Source: Variovorax sp037204085 (lineage in GTDB: Bacteria; Pseudomonadota; Gammaproteobacteria; Burkholderiales; Burkholderiaceae_C). Taken from it: DNA of 64,000 nt. The stretch spans positions 124,001 through 188,000 of the forward strand of contig NZ_JBBCBW010000003.1 in NCBI RefSeq assembly GCF_037204085.1. Reading direction: 5' to 3'. The notes beneath the pieces were generated by a model that did no database searches, was not told the DNA's origin, and saw only the letters and a list, made by a program, of their open reading frames with translations. The translations under genes and the position numbers were made by a program. Positions within the stretch are counted from its first letter, which is position 1. Every line of letters begins with the position of its first letter. Below are positions 51,174 through 61,492 of the stretch, piece after piece.

Positions 51174-54100
51174 TTGATATTCCCCAGTATTTGGCTTGTG
51201 ATCGTTGAGTCCGCTCGGGCGATTCTCCCTGCAGCGTCGACGATCCAAACAGAAGATCCACCAGCGGGATCGGTATGTACGACCCATTTCTCGACCCTGC
51301 CAGCAGCAATCGCATCCTTGATTTTGATCACCTCGGCAGGATTCCCGACCACATTGAGCAACCGGTCGCTCCCTAAAACCCATCCGTCACTCATTTGCAG
51401 CCCGTCGGCAGTATTGCCCAGCGTCGAGGTCCCAAACTTGTATTCCACAACGACGTAGTCCACATTTGTGCTTGTTACCTTGTAGAGGTCGTCGATGCCT
51501 TGGCTGCCAACCTCACCCATGCGACCCAAGCGCGTTGACCCTTCCGGCAGTACATTCTTCACAGTGTTCGCGCCGAGCAACTCCCCCACAATCCCTTTTT
51601 GCGCACTCGACAGCTTGCTGAAGTCCATCAGCGGCTTGCCGTTTGCTGCAACTCCGCCGACGCTTGCAGCCAATTTCAGATCGGCTATGTAGCCGCTGAT
51701 CAGTTTGTAAGCTCCGCTGCCGACCGGGATAGCTGCTGCGATACCGTTGAAGAAGCGTTCGACAGTGCTTAACTCGCTGCCGCTGAGACTTTCGCCAGTG
51801 ATGGCTTGATACAGGGCGATGGGTGCGCCGTAATAGGGCAGCATGGCGGCGATGTTTTCGCCAAGCCGCAGCGCTTGATCCGCAGTCAACCCAGAACGCT
51901 TCTTTATCTCCAAATCCTGCGCGATCGATTCCAACTGCTGCACCTGCAGGTCGATACGTCGAAAATCCGCCAGCGTGCAATCGTTGCCGCACGCCCTAAG
52001 GAGTCGGGCATTCTCTCGAGAAACGGCTAGTCGCACATTCGCAAATGGACTGTGACTCACATAGTTTTGGGCGGTATTGAACGAAGCCGCTGCGCCCGCA
52101 ACGCTGCCTGTCGCTGCACCTAAAGCCAATCCCGCGACCTGCGTCAGCGCAACCCGGACTGCTTCAGGCAAGCCCATGCCCGCAATCATTTCTCCGATTT
52201 CCGGAAGCGCCGTCGCGCTCAATAGCGAGCCTGCAGCTCCCGACAGATTGCCGGTCAGAAACCCGATAGCCGTATGGAGCGCCACACGATACTCGCCACC
52301 CTCGTCCCATTTCCGTGCTTCTTCTTCATTGAGCCCCTGCCGTGCGAGGACGGCCTGCCGATCTGCGTACGTCGCCGCCGCCGTCGTTGCCTCACGGCCA
52401 AATGCAGCTGTGATCTGAATCTGCGCCTGCACGTCGCGCATGGCCTGCGCGCCATCGGTCGCCTGCAGCGCATTGGTGGTGTCTAAGCCGGTGCGCACCT
52501 CCGTGTTGCCTGCGATGCCCGAGATGCCGCTTCGCGTGGTGCTGGATTCGTTGATGTCATTGCTGCCGATTCCAGCGCCTCCAGAGCCTGTCCCCGCAGT
52601 GCTCGTGCTGACGCTGATGCTGTAGCCGCTGCCTTTGAAGGTGTCGTGGTTGACCAAGTCGGTCATCGTCAGACTGCCGGTTGTGAAGCGGTTCTGGCTT
52701 CCACTTACTGCGATATCCGTACTGCTGATCACCCCGCCGACGAGATTGGTGTTGCCCGCCACGTTGACACCGAAACCGCCGTCACCCGCCAGGAACCCGC
52801 TTTGCTGTGTCGCGCTCGCGAAGTCGCCGTCCCCGCGCATGCTGTGGGCATTCACGCTGACGCTGCTGTCGCCAACGCACCACCACACGCAGATGGTGGC
52901 ATTGAAACCCCCACCGCTGTTCTGGCTGTGGTACGTGCTGGTGTCCTGCAATGTCTCGATGTGCAGGTTGCCGCCCACGTCCGCGTTGATACGTTCGCCC
53001 GACACCGTGGCGCCACGAACGGTGGTGTCGCCGCCGCTGGCGATGTTGACCTGCTGGCCTGCATTGATCGTGGTGTTCGTCCATGCGCCGTCCGTGCCAT
53101 TGTCGCGCCCGCTCTGGCTTCCCGCGGCCACCTCGATTGTGAAGCCGTTGCTAGACCCAAAGGTGTAGCCCACGCCGATGCTCGCGTTGCTGCTGTGGCT
53201 GGTGGAACTCTGCTCTTGGGTGTTCGCCGCCGCCTCGAGCCTGATGTTGTTGTCCGCCGAGAGATTGACATTTTTGCCGGCGTCAATCTCGCTGCCGCGT
53301 ATGAGGATGTTGGAATCCCCCCCGCCGCCGCTTGCGGTGATGGTGATGTTGCCACCAGCCTGCACACGCGAGCCGGCCGACGTGTTGCTACTTTGGGTGC
53401 TGGTGGACTCGCTGGAACTGCTGCCCAAGGTCAAAGTGGCGCCCATGCTGACGGCGCCGGTTCCCTTGTTCGTAGCGGCGGCCTTGGAGACATCCTGATA
53501 TGCTGAGTAGCCGCTGAGCCCCATACTCGCCGCCCCCAGTGCTTGCATGCGGGCATCTTTGGTGTCGCCCATCGCCTGGGTGGTTTCCCCAAGGTTCCGC
53601 AGCAGGTCGAGCAGCGGCGCCTTGATCCCCAGCGTGATGCCGCCCTGGGAGAAGCTCTGTGTGCTTTCGCTGCGGCTTGTCTCGCGCGCCTCGACGATCT
53701 GGACGTCGCGCGCCCATATATCGATATCGCCGCCTGGCGCGATCACATCGCTGCCCACTTGGCTGTAGCGATTGCCAGCCGTGATCGTGACATTGCCTGA
53801 GATCGCCCCGACGGTGCTGCCCACGGCGGTGCTCTCGCCGGTCTTGCTGGTGCTGCGCATGTCCTGGTGGCCCCAGGTCCATCCCGAGTTCGCATCGAAC
53901 ATGCCGCTGTTCGATTCCTCACGGACATACTGGCTGTCGCGCGTCTGCGTCGCAGCTTCGATGGTGATGTTGTTGCCCGCCCAGAGCTCGGTGCCCTGAT
54001 CGCTCACCACGTTCGAGCCGCGGATGCGGATGTCGTTGCCTGCATCCAGCACCACGGTCTTTCCGCCCAGGCTGCTGCCGATGATGCCGGTCGACCCGAA

Positions 54101-57100
54101 GGTGCCCTGTTCCATGCTGCGGTCGCTGCCCCAGAAGCCACTCTCTTCGGTGCGGCGTCCGGCATTGAGCACCGAGGTTGACTGGCCGGCATCGATGGTG
54201 ATGTCGCGCTTGGCGGTCACCTCCAGCGCGCCCTCGGCGCTGTTGATGGTGGCCGCGCGCACGCTGACATCCCGCCCAGCACGCAGGGTAATGTCTCCGC
54301 TGGTCTCGATGCGGGTGCCGACTTCCTGCGTGCTGGATTCGGCGCGGTAGTTGCCGGCGTCCCGAACCGTGGTGTCGTGCCTTGCGGTGGTGACGGTGCC
54401 CAGGTTGATGTCGCGGCCGGCGCCGATCTCGGTCGTGCCTTCCTTGCCGCTGTTCGCGACGAGGGCGCCAATCAGGTTGACGTCGCGCCCGGCCGAAGCC
54501 ACCAGCACGCCCTTGGCGTCGCTCACGTAGAGGCCGGCCACCCGGTCGACGATGGTGGCACCGCGCAGGCTCGCGGCCCCGGGTGCGAAGTCCAGCGCCA
54601 GCGCGCTGGTGCTGGTCGTGGTGCGCACGTTGATGTCGCGGCCAGCTTCGATCTTGAGCTGGCTGGCCGCGTCGATCGTGCCGCCGATGTTGTTCAGGTC
54701 GGTCCGGGCCTTGAGGTCGAGGCTGCCGCCGGAGATGCGGCCGTTCAGGTTCTGGATGTTCTCCGCCGTGATGCTGACCGTCTTGCGTCCGGCGACGGTG
54801 CCGCTGTTGACGAGGTCGCCATCGAGCTTGATGTTGACCTCCTTGCCGGCCAGCAAGGCGCCCGAGCCGTCGACGTCGCCGTTCTTCACGCGCACGTAGA
54901 CCTGCGGCACCAGCACGCGCTGGGTGCTGCCGTCCGGCAACGTGACGGTCTGCTCCACCAGCCAGACGATGTCGCTAGTCAGCTGCGCCATCTGGGCGTC
55001 GCTCAGCGCGATGCCGGGCCGCAGCCCGTACTGGCGCGCAAAGGTAAGCCCTGAATCCATCAACGCGGTGTACTGCGCTTCATCGCTGTCGTAGCCGTCC
55101 AGATAGCGGTAGCCCGTCAGTTGCGCCACCTGCTCGCGGATCAGGCGCTGCTCGTAGAAGCCGTCGCCCAGCCGCTTGAGGGTGTTGTTGGGGTCTTGGC
55201 CCAGGTTGTTCAGCAGGTAGTCGCTGCTGAGCCAGTTGCGCTGGTTCGCAAAACGCGGATCGGTTTCGATCAGGTAGCGGCTCGAGGCTTCCGCATGCGT
55301 GCGGAACAGGCTGGCGGTGGGCACGGTCAGGCCTGGCAAGGTGGTGCGCACGACCTGCGTGGTCCCGGAACTGGACGCCAGTTTCACCTCGATGATCGGG
55401 TGAACGATAGGGCCTGCCGCCCCGCCCGAGCCTGCGCCCGGCGCGTTCACCGCAGTACCAGTCCCGCCAGGTGCGCTCGAGGGGCTGCCGGGGGTGACGC
55501 CGCTGGCGCTGGCGACGCCCTGGTTGGTGTGGCCAGGCGCGAGCGTGCCGGTGGATCCGCCGCTGCCCACCACCGTCACGTTGCCCTCTTGCCGTGCCGC
55601 AGCCAGGGTCACGGTGATGGGATCGCTGGTGTTGTAGGGGGTGACCTGCGTAGGATCTCCAACCCCCGCCTGGAAGTGCTGCCAGCCTGTGCGGGTCTGT
55701 GCGCCAGAGACTTCCACATTCTTGTTGGTGATGGTCCCGCCGGTGACGTTGAGCGCCTTACCGGCAAGGATCTGGCTCATGTCGTTGGTGCCGCTGCCCA
55801 CGGCAATGTCCATCTTGCCGCCGGCGATGATCCGGGCGGGCGCGGAGGTCTGCAGCACCGGGGTGGTGGTCGACTCGGTGTAGACCCAGGCGTAATAGGA
55901 GCGCCGGTAGTTCTCGTACACGTCCCGGATGAAGGCCTCGGTCGCGGCGTCCAGGCGCTTGTGCGCGTCGAGGTACGCGGCCCGCTCGGCGTCATCGGCC
56001 GGAGTGTCCGTGGCCGGCGGCATCACGCCGAAAGTGGCCCAGATCGGATCGGTGCGGGAGTACCAGGCACCCGGCTCCGTATAGGACTCGGTCTGATCGA
56101 TGTTTATCTGCCGGGTGCCGTGCAGGTCGCTGCTGTTGCGCGGTGGGTTCGCGTAGTAGGCCCTGTACCAAGACAGCGGATAGTTGGCGGACGGCACCAG
56201 AATGCCGGCAAACGGGCCGGCGACAGGGCCCGCCGCGTAGCTGACGAAGCTGGGCCACAGAATCCCGTTCATGTGCGCGAAGTCGAAGTTGGGCCCGCCC
56301 ACACTCACAAAGACCAGCTGGCTAGCGTCATAGCGCGTTGCGCTGCCGGGCAGTGCGTATTCCGTGTGCTGCTTGCCGTCGGAGCTGGTCTGCGTCGTCC
56401 AGGTCACGCCGCCGTTGGTGTTGCTCAGGACATTCGTCTTGATTCCCATGTCCTGCACCGCCTCGATGGTCGCGGCATGGTTGTTCAATGCGTTGGCCGC
56501 GCCGCTGTCCGCATCGTTGGCCTTGCCGTCCACCAGCTTGCCGCCGATGTAGAGGTTTCCGGCGCTGAGGATCAGGGCGCCGTCCCGGTTGTTGATGGTG
56601 CCGGCGCCGATGTCCAGGCGAGTGCGCGCCGCGATGGTGCCAGCCGAGGCCACGCCGTTGACCGTTTCGGCGCCGTTATTGAGCGTGCCGGCACCGATAG
56701 CGACCCAGTCGCCGTAGATCCGGCCGGTGCCCAGGTTGTCCACCGTGGTGGCGTTGATGCGGGTGGTGCCGCCGTCGATCACGCCGCGGTTGGTCAGCGT
56801 GCCGCTGGCATTCAGCGTGGTGGTCTTGCCCTGGATGTCGCCTGTGGCTTTGTTGTTGATGTCATTCGCGGAGAGCGTCAGATCGTTGCCCGCAGCCAGC
56901 CTGCCGCTGTTGGTGATGTCGCCCGTCGTTGAGATGGTCAGGTTGCGGTTCGCGACGGTCTCGCTGCCCGCCGCGAAAGCGATGTCCCGGGTGACCGCCA
57001 GCGTCATGTCGCCGAGCGACAGCAGCTTGCCATCCCAGCTGACCGAGCCCGCATCGAGGAAGACGTCCTCGCCGCCGACCAGGGTGCCGCCGGTGTTGAG

Positions 57101-60100
57101 CACCGACAGGGTCTTGGCCGCAGCGGGGTCTTTGACGGTGAGCACCTTGCCGGCGGACACCAGGCCGGCGCTGTTGTCGATATTCCCGCTGCTGGTCAGC
57201 GTGGTGTTCTGGTCGGCGCGGATCGCGCCAGATTTGTTGATGATGGACTGCGCGGCGATGTCGACGTTCTGGCCTTCGATGCCTTGCTCAGCCCCTTGGG
57301 TGTTGCTGTTGACGATGCTCGCGGCATTGAGCGTCGTGGTGGCCGCAGAGCGAATCAGGCCCGTGGTATTGGTCAACGTTCCGGCATTGATGCTGAGATT
57401 GCCCACCGCCAGCGTCTCCCCGCCGGTGTTGTCGTATGCGGCGCCATGGGTGTCGAGCGTTACGGTGGACTGCCCGAGCACCTGGCCTTTGCCCGTGTTG
57501 GAGAAAGCCTGCGTGTCGGCCACCAACGCATTCTTCGCGCCGATGAAGCCGGCCGCGTTGTCCAACTCGCCCACGTTCTTCAGCGTCAGCTTGTCCGCAC
57601 TCGTGATACCGCCCCCCGCGTCTTCTGGCTTGGTGCGGTAGTCGTTGGCGTCGGTATTGGTCAGCTTGTTGCCAGCCGTATCGATGGTCATGGCGCCACC
57701 GGACTGGATCAGGCCCGCATCGTTGTTCAGCGCACCTGAGTTCACATCCACGGTGGTGGTCGCTGCCAGCGTGCCCTTCGCGCTGTTGTCCAGTGCATTG
57801 CCGCGCGTGTCCACGGACAGGCTGTTGCCGAAGATCTTGCCACCGACATTGTTCAGGCCGCTGTTGAGCAGCGTGATCGTGGCGCCGGCCTGCAAGATGC
57901 CGCCGTTGTTCGTCGTCGCGCCGCTGGTCGTGACACTCAGGTTGCCATTGACTGCCGCCGTGGTTCCATCGGTGTTGTCCAGCGTACCGGCCACCAGCGT
58001 GGTGTTGCCGTTGGCCGCCAGCGTGCCGCCGACGTTGGTTGCGGCAGCGTCCACCTTGATGGTCAAGCCCCCCACCGCGGTGATGCTGCCGAGCTTGTCA
58101 TTGTTCAGGCTGCCGGCCACCACGGTGGTGTTCCCGCCCGCACCGATCGCACCCTTGTTGCTGTTGTCGAGCAAGCCGCCCACGGTCAGGCCGAGGTCGG
58201 AAGTCTCGGCGGCGCGAAGGATGCCACCCTGATTGGTCAGGTTGCCGGCGGCGACGGTCGTGTTGCCATTGCTGGCCAGCGTGCCGCCGCTGTTGTCCAA
58301 CGCGCCCACTACCGTGATGCGCGTCGCGTCGGTGCCGGTCTGCACGATCTGGGCGCCAGTGCGGTTGCCGAACGAGCCGGCGTCGATGGTGATTTGCTTG
58401 GCGCTGATCGCGGCCTTGGTGCCATTCTGGTTGAAGGCGCCTGACATGGCGACCGCCAATGCGCCGTTGCCTGTGATCTGGCCGTCGGTGCTGCTGTAGC
58501 TGCCGCCCGCAATGCTCAGCGTGCCGGTGCCGGCATGCTCGATCTTGCCGCCGGTGTTGGTGATGCTGGCACCACTGAGGCTCAGGTCCTGTCCATTGCT
58601 GGCGATGCGTCCGCCGTCGTTGTTCAAGGTGCCCGATACGGCAATGCCGGTCGCTCCCGTGCCGGTCTGCACGATCTCGCCGCCGTTCGTGTTGGCAATG
58701 TTCGAGACGTTCAGGTCCAGCTGGCCGGCATTGAGCGTGCCCGCATCGTTGACCAGCGTCTGGCCGGGCTGCGCGTTGGCCGTGATGCGCAAGGCGCCGG
58801 GCGTCACGATCTTGGCCTGGCTGCTGGTAACTACATTGCCTTGCGTGGCAGTGACCGCGATGTTCGCCGCGCTGGTCTGGCTGGCCGAGAGATCGACACT
58901 CGCGCCCTGCAGCGTGGCATTGCCTGCCGCAAGGTTGGTGCCGTTGGCGACCAGGGCGCCGCTCGTGGTCACGACCAGGTCACCCGCCGCGCCAAGCTTG
59001 CCGTCGCTCTGGATGCCCGCGCCCAGCACGCCGGTGGTGTCGCTTTGCAGGCTGCCTGCGGCGACCGACGCGTGCCGACCGGCCGTGATGCTGCCGTCGT
59101 TGGTCATCGCCCCGCCGACCGCGACACTCACGTCGTTCGCACTGCGCAGGCTGGCGCCATTGGCATTGACGAGCGACCCCGCCTGCACCTTCAGGTCCGT
59201 GGCCGCGCCGATCGTGCCGCCGCTGCCGTTGGTCAGCTGATTCGCCACCGTCAGCTGCACCCCGGCTTGCGCCGACTGGATGCTGCCCTTCGTGTTGTTC
59301 AGGCTGCCCGCGCCGAGCGCGACGCCCTGATTCGCCACCAGCGTGCCGCCGGTGTTGTTGAGCGCGCCCGCCACGTTGGCCGTCAGCGCGCCCGTTGCTG
59401 CAATCGTTCCGCGCGTGTTGTCGGCCTGTCCGCCTACGGTCAACGTGGCGTCGGTGGCACTGGTCAGCTTGCCGTCGACGTTGACCAGGTCGCCGGTCGT
59501 GGTGATGTTCAGGCTGCCCGCGTTCAGCGTGCCGCCAGTGTTGTCGAAGCGATCGACATTCGCGCTGAAGCTGTTGCTGACATTCAGCGTGCCGCCGTGG
59601 TTGTCGAACGTCGGCTGGCTCACGGCCATGCTGGCGACGTTCAGGGTGCCGCCGTTGTTGTTGATGTTGGCGCTTTGCAGGCTGATGGGCCCGCCGGCGT
59701 AGATCTTGCCGCCGTCGTTGCGGATCGTGCCGGCGGCGGCAATCGCTCCCGGCGACGGCGGCACGTACGGGGCGGGCGTGATGGTGCCGCCGGAGCCGGT
59801 CTCCGTGCCAGTGCCTGTGGACGGCGTGGTGGGGCTGGCGGTGCCGCCTGTTCCTGCTCCCGTCCCTGTACCCCCGCCCGTTCCAGCGCCGGGCGTGGAC
59901 GGCGCAGCCCCCACGGGCTCCGCGCCGATGACGCCGCCGCTGGTGTTGCTCAAGGCGGGTGCGCTCAGCGCCAAGCCGGCGCTGCTGGTCTGGCGGATGG
60001 TGCCGCCGCGGTTGTCGATGTCGCCCGCCGTGCTGGCCAGATCCAGCCGCGCGCCTTCGAGCGTGCCGCCCGCGCCGTTCAGCGCATTGGCCAGCTCGCC

Positions 60101-61222
60101 CTGCGTCGTGATCTTGAGGTTGCCGCCGCTGGCCACGCGGCCGCTGTTGGCCATGCCCGTTGCCGTCAGGTTCGCGTCGGCGGTGGCCTGGATGGTTCCG
60201 ATGTTCTCCAGGCGCCCGGCGCTGGTCACCACCAGCTGGCCCGCACCCATCAGCGCGGTGGCGCCCGGTGCGGCCTGGATCGTGCCGGCATTGCGCACGC
60301 CCAGCCCGGCCTCGGTGCCAATGAGAGTGATCTTGCCGGCGTACATGCCACCGAGCGCGGCCACGTCCAGCGCAAAGGTGGGCGCCGTGCCGCTGCCGCT
60401 GGTCGGCGAGACCTGGCTGTGGTCGGCGCTCACGGTATTCGCACCCGTCACCACCTTCAGCTCGCTGGCCCAGATACCGGCGTTGGCCTCGACCGCACGC
60501 GCGAGGATCGCGGCGTAGTCCGTCTTACTGGCGTCCAGGCCGGCCCCGTCGATGGTGATGGTGCCGCCGCGCACCAGAAAGCTGTCGAGGCCGCCAATGG
60601 CATTGAACTGCGGCGTGCCCGTGGTCAGCGTGGCGCGCGATGCATTGATGAAGCCGCCGCCGTTGACGCTGATGCCGGCTGGGTTGGCGATGATCACTTC
60701 GGCACGCTGCCCCGCGACTTCGATGTAGCCGCGCAGTTGGCTCGGGCTGCCGCCGTTCACTTCGTTGAGGATGATGCGCGCGGGGCCGGTCGCGAGATAC
60801 GGATTGCCTTGCACGAACCCGCCAAGCTGGCTCTGCACGTTGGTGCGGCTGTTGTTCAGGATGGCACCGTTGGGTGCCACGTTCAACTGCTGGTACACGT
60901 TGCGCGAAACGCCTGCGGCGCTGGGCGTCTGGATGTTGATGAGCGGCACGCCGTTGGGCGCGACCATCACGGTGGGGCGGAGGTTGGCGGGAACGTTGGG
61001 CGCGCCGACGATCTGGGCTTGGGCGGGTGAGGCCGAGAGCATGCCCGCGAGCGCTGCGCCCACGAGCATGGGCGCCAGGGCTGCCGCACCGGCGGCGATG
61101 GCGGCGCTCGCACCGCTGGTAGCCTTGGAAGCGCCTTTGCCCGTGCTCTTGGCCGTTTCTTGAACGACCATGCGCAGCCCGCGCTTCGCATTGAACACAA
61201 TGCGGTGCAAATTTTTATTCAT
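51170..61222 (-). CDS. cdiA: CdiA/BcpA contact-dependent inhibition adhesin with PoNe-like nuclease tip
   Basis: 3350 residues. Extended signal peptide (MNKNLHRIVFNAKRGLRMVV, cleavage near residue 69), TPS secretion domain at about 70-330 (QGNPYLATGPARIILNE, ANPAGISVNG), then a filament of FHA-type repeats. A Gly/Pro/Thr-rich stretch occurs at about 434-494. A non-repeat segment at about 1600-1790 (aromatic and Tyr-rich) could be the receptor-binding part. A conserved LIETDPRF..GDGFYEQRLI block lies at about 1960-2110, then a second FHA region. The pre-toxin (PT-TG-like, LPYYGAPIALYQAITGESLS) is at about 3124-3194. The last 152 residues (51173-51628) hold GELLGA, Asp3244 in QGIDD and Glu3260/Lys3262 in VVEYKFG: a PD-(D/E)xK DNase like PoNe. 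Confidence 0.92.
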   Translation of the reverse strand: MNKNLHRIVFNAKRGLRMVVQETAKSTGKGASKATSGASAAIAAGAAALAPMLVGAALAGMLSASPAQAQIVGAPNVPANLRPTVMVAPNGVPLINIQTPSAAGVSRNVYQQLNVAPNGAILNNSRTNVQSQLGGFVQGNPYLATGPARIILNEVNGGSPSQLRGYIEVAGQRAEVIIANPAGISVNGGGFINASRATLTTGTPQFNAIGGLDSFLVRGGTITIDGAGLDASKTDYAAILARAVEANAGIWASELKVVTGANTVSADHSQVSPTSGSGTAPTFALDVAALGGMYAGKITLIGTEAGLGVRNAGTIQAAPGATALMGAGQLVVTSAGRLENIGTIQATADANLTATGMANSGRVASGGNLKITTQGELANALNGAGGTLEGARLDLASTAGDIDNRGGTIRQTSSAGLALSAPALSNTSGGVIGAEPVGAAPSTPGAGTGGGTGTGAGTGGTASPTTPSTGTGTETGSGGTITPAPYVPPSPGAIAAAGTIRNDGGKIYAGGPISLQSANINNNGGTLNVASMAVSQPTFDNHGGTLNVSNSFSANVDRFDNTGGTLNAGSLNITTTGDLVNVDGKLTSATDATLTVGGQADNTRGTIAATGALTANVAGALNNTGGTLVANQGVALGAGSLNNTKGSIQSAQAGVQLTVANQLTNGSGGTIGAATDLKVQAGSLVNANGASLRSANDVSVAVGGAMTNDGSITAGRHASVAAGSLQSDTTGVLGAGIQSDGKLGAAGDLVVTTSGALVANGTNLAAGNATLQGASVDLSASQTSAANIAVTATQGNVVTSSQAKIVTPGALRITANAQPGQTLVNDAGTLNAGQLDLNVSNIANTNGGEIVQTGTGATGIAVSGTLNNDGGRIASNGQDLSLSGASITNTGGKIEHAGTGTLSIAGGSYSSTDGQITGNGALAVAMSGAFNQNGTKAAISAKQITIDAGSFGNRTGAQIVQTGTDATRITVVGALDNSGGTLASNGNTTVAAGNLTNQGGILRAAETSDLGLTVGGLLDNSNKGAIGAGGNTTVVAGSLNNDKLGSITAVGGLTIKVDAAATNVGGTLAANGNTTLVAGTLDNTDGTTAAVNGNLSVTTSGATTNNGGILQAGATITLLNSGLNNVGGKIFGNSLSVDTRGNALDNSAKGTLAATTTVDVNSGALNNDAGLIQSGGAMTIDTAGNKLTNTDANDYRTKPEDAGGGITSADKLTLKNVGELDNAAGFIGAKNALVADTQAFSNTGKGQVLGQSTVTLDTHGAAYDNTGGETLAVGNLSINAGTLTNTTGLIRSAATTTLNAASIVNSNTQGAEQGIEGQNVDIAAQSIINKSGAIRADQNTTLTSSGNIDNSAGLVSAGKVLTVKDPAAAKTLSVLNTGGTLVGGEDVFLDAGSVSWDGKLLSLGDMTLAVTRDIAFAAGSETVANRNLTISTTGDITNSGRLAAGNDLTLSANDINNKATGDIQGKTTTLNASGTLTNRGVIDGGTTRINATTVDNLGTGRIYGDWVAIGAGTLNNGAETVNGVASAGTIAARTRLDIGAGTINNRDGALILSAGNLYIGGKLVDGKANDADSGAANALNNHAATIEAVQDMGIKTNVLSNTNGGVTWTTQTSSDGKQHTEYALPGSATRYDASQLVFVSVGGPNFDFAHMNGILWPSFVSYAAGPVAGPFAGILVPSANYPLSWYRAYYANPPRNSSDLHGTRQINIDQTESYTEPGAWYSRTDPIWATFGVMPPATDTPADDAERAAYLDAHKRLDAATEAFIRDVYENYRRSYYAWVYTESTTTPVLQTSAPARIIAGGKMDIAVGSGTNDMSQILAGKALNVTGGTITNKNVEVSGAQTRTGWQHFQAGVGDPTQVTPYNTSDPITVTLAAARQEGNVTVVGSGGSTGTLAPGHTNQGVASASGVTPGSPSSAPGGTGTAVNAPGAGSGGAAGPIVHPIIEVKLASSSGTTQVVRTTLPGLTVPTASLFRTHAEASSRYLIETDPRFANQRNWLSSDYLLNNLGQDPNNTLKRLGDGFYEQRLIREQVAQLTGYRYLDGYDSDEAQYTALMDSGLTFARQYGLRPGIALSDAQMAQLTSDIVWLVEQTVTLPDGSTQRVLVPQVYVRVKNGDVDGSGALLAGKEVNIKLDGDLVNSGTVAGRKTVSITAENIQNLNGRISGGSLDLKARTDLNNIGGTIDAASQLKIEAGRDINVRTTTSTSALALDFAPGAASLRGATIVDRVAGLYVSDAKGVLVASAGRDVNLIGALVANSGKEGTTEIGAGRDINLGTVTTARHDTTVRDAGNYRAESSTQEVGTRIETSGDITLRAGRDVSVRAATINSAEGALEVTAKRDITIDAGQSTSVLNAGRRTEESGFWGSDRSMEQGTFGSTGIIGSSLGGKTVVLDAGNDIRIRGSNVVSDQGTELWAGNNITIEAATQTRDSQYVREESNSGMFDANSGWTWGHQDMRSTSKTGESTAVGSTVGAISGNVTITAGNRYSQVGSDVIAPGGDIDIWARDVQIVEARETSRSESTQSFSQGGITLGIKAPLLDLLRNLGETTQAMGDTKDARMQALGAASMGLSGYSAYQDVSKAAATNKGTGAVSMGATLTLGSSSSESTSTQSSNTSAGSRVQAGGNITITASGGGGDSNILIRGSEIDAGKNVNLSADNNIRLEAAANTQEQSSTSHSSNASIGVGYTFGSSNGFTIEVAAGSQSGRDNGTDGAWTNTTINAGQQVNIASGGDTTVRGATVSGERINADVGGNLHIETLQDTSTYHSQNSGGGFNATICVWWCVGDSSVSVNAHSMRGDGDFASATQQSGFLAGDGGFGVNVAGNTNLVGGVISSTDIAVSGSQNRFTTGSLTMTDLVNHDTFKGSGYSISVSTSTAGTGSGGAGIGSNDINESSTTRSGISGIAGNTEVRTGLDTTNALQATDGAQAMRDVQAQIQITAAFGREATTAAATYADRQAVLARQGLNEEEARKWDEGGEYRVALHTAIGFLTGNLSGAAGSLLSATALPEIGEMIAGMGLPEAVRVALTQVAGLALGAATGSVAGAAASFNTAQNYVSHSPFANVRLAVSRENARLLRACGNDCTLADFRRIDLQVQQLESIAQDLEIKKRSGLTADQALRLGENIAAMLPYYGAPIALYQAITGESLSGSELSTVERFFNGIAAAIPVGSGAYKLISGYIADLKLAASVGGVAANGKPLMDFSKLSSAQKGIVGELLGANTVKNVLPEGSTRLGRMGEVGSQGIDDLYKVTSTNVDYVVVEYKFGTSTLGNTADGLQMSDGWVLGSDRLLNVVGNPAEVIKIKDAIAAGRVEKWVVHTDPAGGSSVWIVDAAGRIARADSTITSQILGNIK

Positions 61223-61249
61223 TCCCTGATCTCTCCGCGTGACAGCAAT

Positions 61250-61272
61250 GCACGCCGCTTTGGAAGGCGTGC
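61250..61272 (-). repeat. Hairpin in the cdiA leader
   Basis: GCACGCC and GGCGTGC, 9 bases apart, form a 7-bp hairpin 28 bases upstream of the cdiA ATG. The flanking 61223-61492 region has no gene; a TTGACA-like box on the minus strand near 61330 lacks a good -10 partner. Role unknown. Confidence 0.35.
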
Positions 61273-61492
61273 GACCCGCCGGCACCGATGCCGACGAGTG
61301 GGATTTTCTCGTTACAAAGAGTTAATGAATGTCAAAACCAATGGAAACGCGCAGATATGCAGAGGAATCGTCAGATTTTTCACAGGTGCTACGAGCATCA
61401 GAACAACACTCGTCAATGGTGTGTAACCCGTAAGTTCTAGATGTCGGGCGCAGGGCCCTGCGTTAGAGTCGCAGCCCACCGCCCCACGCGTC

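Noticed and set aside
54377..56932. Further long plus-strand frames opposite the CdiA filament
   Set aside because: Same cause as above; sequence is repetitive Ala/Gly/Arg without homology.
51630..60500. Repeats in cdiA as a possible CRISPR or satellite array
   Set aside because: Repeat units are degenerate protein-coding FHA repeats with irregular lengths, not identical DNA repeats with spacers.
58535..61030. 831-codon plus-strand frame opposite cdiA
   Set aside because: The FHA repeats of cdiA have a strong codon bias that leaves antisense frames open; no domain is visible.
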